From positions 1 through 54,320 of IMG/VR virus record IMGVR_UViG_3300037193_001441: a stretch of DNA of 54,320 nucleotides; one strand, 5' to 3'. The translations under genes and the position numbers were made by a program. This stretch comes from a virus. Shown in pieces: positions 23,964 to 31,100 of the stretch (within the stretch, counting starts at the first letter, position 1; each line of letters opens with the position of its first letter). The notes under the pieces are model-generated. The model saw only the letters and a list, made by a program, of their open reading frames with translations, was not told the DNA's origin and ran no database searches.

Positions 23964-24461
23964 TCAGACGGTCGACCCGTACTCCTTGCCTGCTGTGATC
24001 AGGCCCTTCTCCTTGCCCTTCTTGAAGAGCGTGGCGAGGTCGGGAACCGATCCCCTTGCGACGAGGTCGTCGAGTGCGTCCTCGTCGAGCTGTGCAGTGG
24101 TCACGCTACCGTGACCCACCGACACATCCCCCCTGTCGGGACGGTTGGCGATGCCGTCGCAGACGTGCCCGATCTCGTGGTCCTGATCGGTGAACATCGT
24201 GCCGCACGAGCCACAGATGGTGGGCTCGTACGTCGGCGTCGCTGCCTGATCCTCAGCGTTCACGACGGCCGGGCACTCGTGCGCCCTGTAGTCGTACTCG
24301 CTGTCCCAGTGTTCGTTGCACCCGGAGCAGAACCACAGGTCGACCATCTCGTCGACGTTGGGTTCCACCCCTGCGGTGCGGAACGTGCAGTTGTGGGCTG
24401 ACACGTCCTCGAGCTCGCGCAGGATGGCGCCGCAGTGCGGGCACTGGTGGTTGATGGCCAT
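23964..24461 (-). CDS. Three-finger zinc protein (C-x2-C-x12-H-x-C repeats)
   Basis: The protein has 165 residues from ATG 24461, which overlaps the upstream stop as TAATG. Three fingers have identical spacing C-x2-C-x12-H-x-C: CPHC...HNC (residues 7-25), CSGC...HEC (about 46-64) and CGSC...HVC (about 83-101), followed by a short helical tail with KKGKEKG. The 30-residue protein at 21289 is a one-finger version. The finger type is C2HC; partners (DNA, RNA or protein) cannot be inferred. Earlier in-frame starts would lie inside the upstream gene and lack a ribosome site. Confidence 0.72.
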   Translation of the reverse strand: MAINHQCPHCGAILRELEDVSAHNCTFRTAGVEPNVDEMVDLWFCSGCNEHWDSEYDYRAHECPAVVNAEDQAATPTYEPTICGSCGTMFTDQDHEIGHVCDGIANRPDRGDVSVGHGSVTTAQLDEDALDDLVARGSVPDLATLFKKGKEKGLITAGKEYGSTV

Positions 24462-25234
24462 TACTCGAGAGCCTCCATGATCACGTCGAGGCTGTCGTTG
24501 TAGTCGATCTGCTTGGCAGCCTGCGACAGGTGCGGGATGTTGTCGAGCTCGATGTGCCCGGCGATGGCGTCGTAGATCTGAGCCATCGGCTGCAGCTCGA
24601 ACTTGTGGTGGCCGGCGTAGTAGTCGGCAGCCTTGCGGTAGCCGACGACCAGGTCGTCCTTGACCAGGCTCAGGTCGTAGCCGTAGTCGTGGTACTTCGC
24701 GTAGCGCCCGCACTCACGCAGCCCGTTGTACTGGCTGATGAATCCGTTGCGCCATGCGTCCCGCTTGTTCGGCATCATGGGCAGCGGGCCCTGGTTGGTG
24801 CCGAACAGGTAGCCGCGGAGATCGCGGTACGTGTCGGTCTCCAGGTCCCAGCCCATGCCGAGCAGGCCGAAGTCGAAGGACTCGAGCACCTGGCTGAGCG
24901 AGGTGGTCGGGTGCCCGTCCACCATCTTGTAGACCAGGTTGGTCTCGACACCGGCAGGCGACATGAGTCGCAGGCTGTTGGTGTGCCAGCCCTTGAAGCC
25001 GTAGCGCAGCCACCTGTGCCAGACACGGTCGAACCGGTCGGCGAAGGTGTAGCCGTTGTCGAGAAGGCGCTGACCTGTGGTCATCAGAACGTGCGGGTTC
25101 GGAGTGAACAGGTCCACGTCGTGGTAGCTGCTGAAGCCGTGCGCGTCGGCGCTGACGAGGGAGCCGGCCAGGTAGACCGGCACCCCCGTCAGCAGTGACC
25201 GCACGTCGTCGATGACGTCGCGCGGAGAGGACAT
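24461..25234 (-). CDS. Nucleotidyltransferase-fold protein
   Basis: The protein has 257 residues. The N-terminus has the pol-beta-type signature: VYLAGSLVSADAHGFSSYHD with Gly24-Ser25, then D-x-D at 39-41 in HDVDLFT. The C-terminal half is helical and Tyr-rich, with no second catalytic motif seen. Nucleotidyltransferases of this fold modify tRNA, proteins or antibiotics, or act in toxin-antitoxin and antiphage systems; phages also carry them as tRNA-repair or host-takeover enzymes. The substrate is unknown. Confidence 0.65.
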   Translation of the reverse strand: MSSPRDVIDDVRSLLTGVPVYLAGSLVSADAHGFSSYHDVDLFTPNPHVLMTTGQRLLDNGYTFADRFDRVWHRWLRYGFKGWHTNSLRLMSPAGVETNLVYKMVDGHPTTSLSQVLESFDFGLLGMGWDLETDTYRDLRGYLFGTNQGPLPMMPNKRDAWRNGFISQYNGLRECGRYAKYHDYGYDLSLVKDDLVVGYRKAADYYAGHHKFELQPMAQIYDAIAGHIELDNIPHLSQAAKQIDYNDSLDVIMEALE

Positions 25235-25235
25235 C

Positions 25236-25523
25236 TCAGCCCTCGTTGCCCTCGGCGACGGGCTCGGCGGGAGCCGGCACGTAGCCGATCTCGTCGAGCT
25301 TGGCCTTCAGCTCGGAGCGCTTGGCCTCGAGCTCGGAGATCTTGCCGTCGATCTTGGCGAGGTCGGCGGAGATCCGCTCGCCCGCCTTGTGGACCTGCGC
25401 CTGGACCTTCTCGCGCTGCGCGGCGAGCTCGGCCTCCATCTTGGCGAGCTTCTCCGCCGGGCTGAGGACGGTGCGCTTCGGCTTGTCCCCGGTGGTGCTG
25501 GTGCTGCTCTTCTTCGTCGCCAT
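25236..25523 (-). CDS. Coiled-coil protein, 95 residues
   Basis: ATG 25523 follows AGGAAAGGACGCCAGC. A basic, Ser/Thr-rich N-tail (TKKSSTSTTGDKPKR) precedes one long heptad-repeat helix (about 20-78) and an acidic Pro/Ala tail. It looks like a dimerising rod, perhaps DNA-associated through the basic tail. The stop overlaps the start region of the nucleotidyltransferase gene. Confidence 0.6.
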   Translation of the reverse strand: MATKKSSTSTTGDKPKRTVLSPAEKLAKMEAELAAQREKVQAQVHKAGERISADLAKIDGKISELEAKRSELKAKLDEIGYVPAPAEPVAEGNEG

Positions 25524-25572
25524 GCTGGCGTCCTTTCCTGAGGTGGTGAACGCAGCGGATGCTACGTTCCGC

Positions 25573-25609
25573 CGCAGCCCCACTCCACCCCTCCGGGAGT
25601 GGGACTGCG
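25573..25609 (-). terminator. Hairpin upstream of the coiled-coil gene
   Basis: A 14-position stem with one mismatch (CGCAGCCCCACTCC at 25573-25586 with GGAGTGGGACTGCG at 25596-25609) and a nine-base loop. It lies about 50 bases before the coiled-coil start on the minus strand and just upstream of the small plus-strand peptide at 25631. No U-run. Confidence 0.45.
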
Positions 25610-25630
25610 GAGGCTGGGTACCGGTCCGGC

Positions 25631-25708
25631 ATGAGTGTCGAACTGGTTCTGCTGCTGCTGATCGTGGTGATCCTGCTGTTCGTCCTGGTTGGTGGACGCT
25701 GGCGCTAG
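25631..25708 (+). CDS. 25-residue hydrophobic peptide on the opposite strand
   Basis: The plus-strand frame ATG to TAG encodes MSVELVLLLLIVVILLFVLV then GGRWR: one perfect membrane helix ending in a positive anchor. It sits in the only gap between minus-strand genes at this place, and its last four bases overlap the 3' end of the minus gene at 25705. GGAGG lies about 17 bases before the ATG, which is far. The composition (14 Leu/Val/Ile in a row) is not what random GC-rich DNA gives, so I regard it as a likely small membrane or toxin-like peptide. Confidence 0.45.
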   Translation: MSVELVLLLLIVVILLFVLVGGRWR

Positions 25709-25917
25709 CGCAGATCGAGAGGGATGTTCTCGAGCAGCGCCTTGACCACTTCCGGGTCGGACTGTCCGTAGACGTAGTCCTTCACCGGCTTGACGATCGG
25801 GTCGTATGCGCTGCCTGAGGTCAGCTTCTCGACCTGGATCGCCTGTTGGTATCGACGCACGGTACGGCTGCCGGCTCGCTGCTTGGGTGCAGCATGGCCG
25901 ATCGGCTGGATCTTCAT
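25705..25917 (-). CDS. 70-residue hypothetical protein
   Basis: ATG 25917 overlaps the stop of the upstream gene. The N-terminal 30 residues are basic (KQRAGSRTVRRYQQ) and the C-terminus is helical and acidic (DPEVVKALLENIPLDLR). No family is recognised. Confidence 0.55.
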   Translation of the reverse strand: MKIQPIGHAAPKQRAGSRTVRRYQQAIQVEKLTSGSAYDPIVKPVKDYVYGQSDPEVVKALLENIPLDLR

Positions 25918-26231
25918 GGCTTCGTCTCGAAGCCGGCAGCGCACGAGGAGCACACGCCGTACCCGATGATGACTCGGTACGCGCCGTGCTGGTCGTTGTG
26001 CGCAGTCGCCTCGACCTGGCCGGTGTAGAAGTCCGTGCCCTCCGGGCAGTAGGTACGGCAGCTCGGGTTGTCGCAGCTGCGCTCCCACTTCTTCGGGTCG
26101 TCGGCCGGTGTCGGCTCGGTCAGCATCATGAAGATGACGTCGAAGCCGACGAACGGCACGACGTCGAGCATGAGCGCCAGCTTCTGGTCCACCATCGAGG
26201 TGAGCCAGGCAGGCGGGATCTGTTCAACCAT
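25914..26231 (-). CDS. Cys-containing hypothetical protein, 105 residues
   Basis: ATG 26231 has the GAGAGGAACTCACC leader, which fixes the start. A hydrophobic stretch (LMLDVVPFVGFDVIFMML) may be a membrane or buried helix. Four Cys follow, in SCDNPSCRTYCP and GVCSSCAAG, giving a likely zinc site (C-x4-C-x3-C ... C-x2-C). No family is recognised. Confidence 0.6.
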   Translation of the reverse strand: MVEQIPPAWLTSMVDQKLALMLDVVPFVGFDVIFMMLTEPTPADDPKKWERSCDNPSCRTYCPEGTDFYTGQVEATAHNDQHGAYRVIIGYGVCSSCAAGFETKP

Positions 26232-26250
26232 GGTGAGTTCCTCTCGGAAG

Positions 26251-26292
26251 CAGCGCCGGCCCGGAGCGTGCGCTCTCAACGGGCCGGCGCTG
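26251..26292 (-). terminator. U-less 13-bp hairpin
   Basis: Perfect stem (CAGCGCCGGCCCG at 26251-26263, complement at 26280-26292) with a 16-base loop. It separates the membrane protein gene (stop 26308) from the leader of the gene at 26231 on the minus strand. No U-run. Confidence 0.5.
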
Positions 26293-26307
26293 CGACAGGT
26301 GGTCTGG

Positions 26308-26637
26308 TCAGGAGTTCGCCTTGTCCAGCGGACCCGGTGTCGGGAAGTCGAAGACCTCGGCCGTGCGGTCTCGGTCGGTGACGAACTCGGGCGTGTTCCA
26401 GCGCCGGTACGTCTCGAAGGTCTGCAGCGGGTCGGTCTCGGCCGTGCGCTGCAGGTGCGCGTTGATGAGCGCCTCGATGTCATCGGACGTGGAGGTCTCG
26501 AGGTCGATGCCGAGCAGCTTCTCGTAGGCACGGTTCAGCGTCTCGGCCTTGTCGAGCTGGCGCTCGTAGTAGGCCACGACCCCGACGAAGAGGATGAGTG
26601 TCAGGGCCAGGACCAGCATCAGGTTGTACTCGGTCAT
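26308..26637 (-). CDS. Single-span membrane protein, first gene of the main minus-strand operon
   Basis: The protein has 109 residues. Residues about 6-23 form a transmembrane helix (LMLVLALTLILFVGVVAYY); the rest is soluble and acidic with a short coiled coil. ATG 26637 follows the GTAAGGAACTCATC leader. It is the gene nearest the hairpin-rich control region, so it is probably among the first expressed; early single-span proteins of phages often alter the host envelope or exclude other phages, but nothing here proves that. Confidence 0.65.
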   Translation of the reverse strand: MTEYNLMLVLALTLILFVGVVAYYERQLDKAETLNRAYEKLLGIDLETSTSDDIEALINAHLQRTAETDPLQTFETYRRWNTPEFVTDRDRTAEVFDFPTPGPLDKANS

Positions 26638-26702
26638 GATGAGTTCCTTACGTGAGGGGTTGTCGATTGGGACGACGGTAGCGTTGGAGTCAGTCCTTGT
26701 CC

Positions 26703-26836
26703 GGAGATCTCCAGATCTCCTTCCTTCCTTTCCTCCCCTTCCTTCTTCCTAGAAGAGTCTCTCTCCTCTAGGTCATGTGTGACCTTGCGACTATGCGTAG
26801 TCGCAGCAGGCCGCGGCCGCTGCCGGTTGCGACCGG
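26703..26836. repeat. Chain of adjacent inverted repeats, three with tetraloops
   Basis: GGAGATCT-CC-AGATCTCC (26703-26720); CCTAGA...TCTAGG (26748-26772); AGGTCA-TGTG-TGACCT (26770-26785); TGCGACTA-TGCG-TAGTCGCA (26786-26805); GCGGCCGC (26813-26820); CCGGT-TGCG-ACCGG (26823-26836). All arms pair perfectly. Three neighbours have loops TGTG, TGCG, TGCG, so this is not a random collection. They could be operators or hairpins extruded in supercoiled or single-stranded DNA. Confidence 0.8.
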
Positions 26837-26920
26837 TGATCCACCTGCTGGTGATGAGAGATGAGTGCTAACTGGTGCTAACTGTCAGCTAGCGATTGAG
26901 TGGACGGGTGTGCTCCGAAT

Positions 26921-27138
26921 GTAGTCATGTAGTCACCTGCTGGGTGACTACACGTTTGCGCAGGTCAGAGCAGGGTTTCGGTGGCTGTAGTCATGTAGTC
27001 ACCCCCTTCTTTGAAACCGGGCAGAAGAGTGAGAACTCTTGGAGTGGTGAAGGTGACTACATCTGGAGAAAGTGGGCTCTGACCTGCGGAAACACGTAGT
27101 CAGCCAGGGTGACTACAGGTGACTACGGTGTCTACACC
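26921..27138. promoter_or_regulatory. Palindromic iteron array, copy 2
   Basis: Sites of the form TGTAGTCACC: forward at 26921 (partial), 26928, 26986, 26994 and 27096; reverse (GGTGACTACA) at 26943, 27052, 27108, 27118 and 27127 (variant GGTGTCTACA). Inside them are arms CGTTTGCGCAGGTCAGAG (26953-26970) and CTCTGACCTGCGGAAACACG (27077-27096). The order and spacing are the same as in the array at 5629-5847. A small dyad AAGAGT/ACTCTT (27025-27040) marks the centre. It is a candidate binding array for a phage regulator or initiator. Confidence 0.8.
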
Positions 27139-27258
27139 CAGCAAGCAGGCGAGTCGGACCGTGCCGACGCCGAAGGTGTAGTAGTTCGGTGGAGATTGAA
27201 GGGATTGTCACGAGTCTTACCGAGTGACGATCCGTTGGATCTTGAGCTATGTCTGAGT

Positions 27259-27368
27259 GTGGACCAGGTCTTCGACCTGTCCACCTCAGCTGAGGTTGGT
27301 CTCTCTCACAACTGCATCACGTAGCACGTGCTCGTCCTAGTACGGCCGGCCGCTCGGTAGCCCGAGCG
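27259..27368. repeat. Cluster of palindromes
   Basis: A hairpin with an 11-pair stem, one bulge and loop TTC (27259-27284); perfect palindromes CCTCAGCTGAGG (27284-27295), AGCACGTGCT (27323-27332) and CGGCCGGCCG (27343-27352); and CGCTCGG-TAGC-CCGAGCG (27351-27368). Five dyads in 110 bases is far above what the neighbouring coding DNA shows. Confidence 0.75.
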
Positions 27369-27440
27369 CAAGCGTCACGCGACTAGGCGAGAGTGTGTGT
27401 GGGTGTGTGTTGTGTCAGTCGTCTGACGTGTACGTGTTGC

Positions 27441-27480
27441 AAAAAAGAGAGAGCCCTGAATCCCGAAGGATCCAGAGCTC
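27441..27480 (-). terminator. Factor-independent terminator (minus strand)
   Basis: A 13-position stem with two mismatches, GAGCCCTGAATCC at 27451-27463 and GGATCCAGAGCTC at 27468-27480, with a four-base loop (TTCG on the minus strand), followed on the minus strand by TCTC and TTTTTT (27446-27441). It lies eight bases after the stop of the 77-residue gene and insulates the control region from that transcript. Confidence 0.82.
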
Positions 27481-27487
27481 ATGCCTC

Positions 27488-27721
27488 TCAGGCGTTGTAG
27501 CTGTGGAGCATCGTGCGGAACGCGGCGATGTCCTCGGGCTTGGCCTGCTCCTGCTCCATCTTGGCGATCTGCTGCTGGAGTCGGAGCATGTTGGTGACGG
27601 CCAGGTCCTTGGTCTCGTCGCGGGTGCGCTGGGTGTAGGCGGTGATGAAGTCACCTTCTGCCTTGGCCATCGGCGTCGAGGCGTTGAGCTGAGCGGCGAT
27701 GAACTCCTTGAACATGGACAT
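27488..27721 (-). CDS. 77-residue helical protein, isolated single-gene unit
   Basis: ATG 27721 follows GAAGGAGACCAAC and the gene ends at its own terminator, so it is a one-gene transcript between the AT-rich island and the control region. It is helical throughout with a central heptad-like segment (NMLRLQQQIAKMEQEQAKPED). A monocistronic, separately terminated gene beside the likely origin suggests a regulator or an abundant early protein; no family is recognised. Confidence 0.65.
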   Translation of the reverse strand: MSMFKEFIAAQLNASTPMAKAEGDFITAYTQRTRDETKDLAVTNMLRLQQQIAKMEQEQAKPEDIAAFRTMLHSYNA

Positions 27722-28171
27722 GTTGGTCTCCTTCGGTGAGGTGTGTGAGATTCGGTAAGACTGTGATAATCCAAATAGTCAAATGACAAAAACAAAACAC
27801 TTGTTTCATATTAGATATCATAAAAACCCCCTTGGGATATATATACATATATAATAGGGGGTATATATTGTTTTGTTTGTTTATGTTGTATATATTGGAA
27901 CCTCAGGCAAAAGTTTTTCACAATCGTATCTTGGTAACTCCAGATGCGATTATCTCCGGAGAAGAACCCCCTGACCCCCGATACGGGGGACGAGCCCGGC
28001 ACGAGAGACACACCAGCGCGGATGCTGCCGGTCAGGAGCGCCCGCCAGACCTGCGATGGGGCATAGGTACCTCGACGCGCCGTACGCCCGGGAGCGGCTG
28101 GAGCAGGCGGCACGATGCTCTACGCTCTAGTCCCAGCAGACCTGCCGGGGTCTGAGAGGGAGCAGCTCGAC
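27722..28171. other. AT-rich island and leader of the giant gene; origin candidate
   Basis: The stretch of about 200 bases from 27763 to 27960 is strikingly AT-rich in a GC-rich genome; I count 30 G/C in the 120 bases 27781-27900. It contains alternating AT (ATATATATACATATATAA) inside a hairpin with arms ACCCCCT (27826-27832) and AGGGGGT (27856-27862). Beyond it, CCCCCG-ATA-CGGGGG (27975-27989) is a six-pair stem with a three-base loop. The region is the divergence point of the early and late blocks. Easily melted DNA with dyads at a divergence is a plausible replication origin and late promoter. Confidence 0.6.
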
Positions 28172-31100
28172 GTGCCTGACAACTACGGATCGGGAACTCC
28201 GTCTCCGACCGCCCCGCCTTCCACGCCGTACGCACCCAGCGGTCTGAACCAGGCGGCAGATGCGGCAAGGGGCTACCGATCCGGAGCCACGCCGTACCAG
28301 TCCAGCTACCTCGGTCGCTACGTGACCACGCAGGGTCTGGACGACAACGCGCAGTCCTGGTACACCGGCGCGAACCAGGAGGGTGTGAACTCCGGCTGGG
28401 ACACCGGTCTGGTCAACACCTACATCACCAACTGGAACAAGGCTCTCGAGGACGGCACCGCGGCCGACTACTACAACCGCGACGACGCCACGGGCTTCGT
28501 GACCTGGGAGCACACCGGGACCGACCCGAAGACCGGCGAGGAGGTCACTCGGAAGTTCGGTGACGTCTACGAGGACGGCAAGCTGATCGGGAACATCTAC
28601 GACCAGTACGACCGGAACACGGCCAACCGGATGATGGCGGAGTTCACCCTCGACGCCCGGACCAAGGCCGAGGTGTATTCGTCCAGCGATCGGGACGAGC
28701 GGCTCGACCGGGAGATCCAGTCAGTGGCCGAGTCGAACAAGACCGGCTTCGAGGACATGCTGAGCGCCCAGGCGTTCCAGGGCGACGTCGACAAGCGCGA
28801 GGCCAAGCTCGAGGACGAGGGTCTGTTCGGGCTGGGCAACGAGGTCGAGCTCTTCCTCGGTGGTGGTGCCGGTGGCGCGATCCTCGGTGGTGGTGCTGGC
28901 GCGGCGTTCGGTGGCCCGGTCGGCGCAGGTGTCGGTGGAACGATCGGCTTCCTGACCGGCGGTACGGCCGCGGTGCTCAACCAGGACGCGCTCACCGAGC
29001 AGGCTGCCCGTGCGTACGAGATCACCCGGCTGAGCACGGAGACCGAGGGCCGGATCGCCGGGCTGTTCACCGGCGTCCACCAGTGGAGCGGCTTCGGCGG
29101 GAAGCTCATCTCCCCGCTGTCGAACCTGACGCAGGGTGTCTACGACGCGCACCAGGAGGGCGACGGCTTCAACGTCGAGAACCTCGTGCGCTCCGACGGG
29201 GACGCGGCGTTCTACAAGACCGACCCGCAGACCGGCGAGCGCGAGGCGCCGAGCTGGGTGCGCGGGCTCGACGTCGCGGCGACCGTGGGCGACAGCCTGC
29301 TGCAGTTCGCCTCCCCGGCAGGTGTCGCGGCCTACACCGCGCAGATGAGCGGAGTCATCACCGGCGAGGTCGGTGAGCTGGCGACGACCGGCGGCAAGAC
29401 CTTCGACTACCGCACGGGCGAGTTCGACAACATCTTCACCGACGACGACGGCAACTTCGACCCGCTCTCGGCGGCGGCCGGGATCGGCAAGGTCGGCATC
29501 GACGTCGTGCAGCTCGGCATGGTGCGAGGACTGGCCGGCGGTGTGGCCAGCCGTCAGGCGTACGTCACGGGCGAGGCGGCGAAGGCGGGCCCGATCGCAT
29601 CCAGGCTTCCCCTCTGGATGGGTGGCAGCCGCGGCCTGCAGGCTGGCCAGGAGCGGGTGCGTGCCGGCGGCTTCAGCTTCACCCGCAACATCGCGGACGA
29701 CACGATCGTCGAGGGCAGCAAGCGAGCCACGCTTGGGCTGCTGGCTCCGAGTGAGGCGCTCGGTGCGATGAGCGCGAGGGTGCTGGCCCAGCGCACTGCT
29801 GGCGTGAAGGCCGGCGCGCTGACGGCCGACGACTTCTACCGGGCCGCGCAGTCGATGGTGAGCGGCGAGCGCAAGATCGCCAACGCCATGGTCAACGCGA
29901 TGGGTGAGGGTTGGGAGGAAGGCATCCAGGCCGTGCTCGAGCCGGTCTCCCACCACGCGGGCATCGACTGGTCCGAGGTCGGGAACAACGCGCTCTACGG
30001 CTTCGCGGCCGGTCTCGGCATGGGCATGGGCTTCAACGCCCGCACTCCCAACGCCGACGTGCGGATGATGGCCGACGCCAACCTGGCCCGGTTCATGCGA
30101 GGGCTGCCCGCGATCACCGAGGGCGAGTGGGCCGGGCTGACGGCGACCGAGAAGCGCAGCCAGGCGCAGATGAGCCAGGCCGAGAAGTCGACCATGCGGG
30201 CGGCCTACCAGGCGTTCGCCGAGAACCAGGCGAACGAGGCGACCGCCGGAGTGGCGGGCACGGCCAAGCTGCTGGACGCGATCCAGTCGGAGAAGGACCG
30301 CGCGCTGGCCAAGGCGAACCCGGCGATGAACGGCGCCTACGTCATCACGCAGATCGAGAGCGCGGGCCGGGTCGACGACAACGGCGTGCTGCTGCCGGAC
30401 GCGATGCCGGCCGATGCGGTCGCCGCGAGCGGGCGCCAGGTCGCCAAGCTCCTGGCCGACCACCAGCGCGGAGCCGCCACCCGGATCGGGCAGATCGAGC
30501 GCGACCTCCGCGACATCGACGCCCGTCTCGGTGACGCGAGCGAGGAGGACGCCGCCGAGCTGGGAACGCGCAGGGCCGAGCTCGAGAAGGCGCTGCGGAC
30601 CACCGAGCTCGAGCTGCAGTGGGGCCAGCGGCTCGACGGCGTGCTGGACCGGCAGATGGCCCGGGTCTTCGACCCGAACCTCGACGACGACGCCCGGGTG
30701 CTCGCGGTCAACCAGACCAACCAGGTGCTCCGGCAGGCGTTCAACCGGCAGGTCGACATCTTCACGGACCCGGCCACCGGTGAGGTTCACACGCTCTCGG
30801 CCGAGGACAAGATGGCACTGGCCCGCGCGGTCAGCCTCCGCTTCATCCGTGACCCGCAGGACCAGACCGGCAGCTTCCAGCTGCTGGTGCCGCAGGTCTC
30901 CGCGAAGCTGACGGCCGACAACGCCGACGCTGTGCTCGAGATCAGCCACGCGATCCTCCCGGCGCTGCGCGGTGACTACGACGGCGACAAGATCCGCCAG
31001 CAGAACGAGCTGATCCTGACCGACGAGGAGTTCACCGCGCTGCGGGCCGGACAGGGATTCGTCGGTGCGGGTGCGTCGGTGAACATGGGCGCTCCGAAGT

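Larger units (their letters stand above)
26638..27487. promoter_or_regulatory. 850-bp intergenic control region
   Basis: I see no convincing gene in this gap. From left to right: a 35-base pyrimidine tract (26716-26750; polypurine in the minus-strand leader), a chain of inverted repeats (26703-26836), a tandem TGCTAACTG pair (26866-26884), the second iteron palindrome (26921-27138), a set of palindromes (27259-27368), a GT-rich tract (27393-27414) and a terminator (27441-27480). It lies at the head of the main minus-strand operon, so it should hold the early promoters. No ordinary sigma-70 promoter stands out. Confidence 0.75.

Noticed and set aside
26896-27099. 67-residue plus-strand frame in the iteron array
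   Set aside because: It is a translation of the repeat sites themselves (CSHVVT repeated), not a protein.
26921-27138. CRISPR array
   Set aside because: The repeats are short (10 bp), occur in both orientations and have irregular spacers, unlike direct repeats with uniform spacers; no cas genes are nearby.
27109-27324. 71-residue plus-strand frame in the control region
   Set aside because: It runs through iterons and palindromes, lacks a ribosome site and shows no protein-like pattern.
30971-31006. EF-hand calcium loop at DYDGD in the giant protein
   Set aside because: Positions 1, 3, 5 and 12 fit, but the required Gly at 6 and hydrophobic residue at 8 are missing; the strand context fits a polymerase barrel better. 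Kept only as an alternative.
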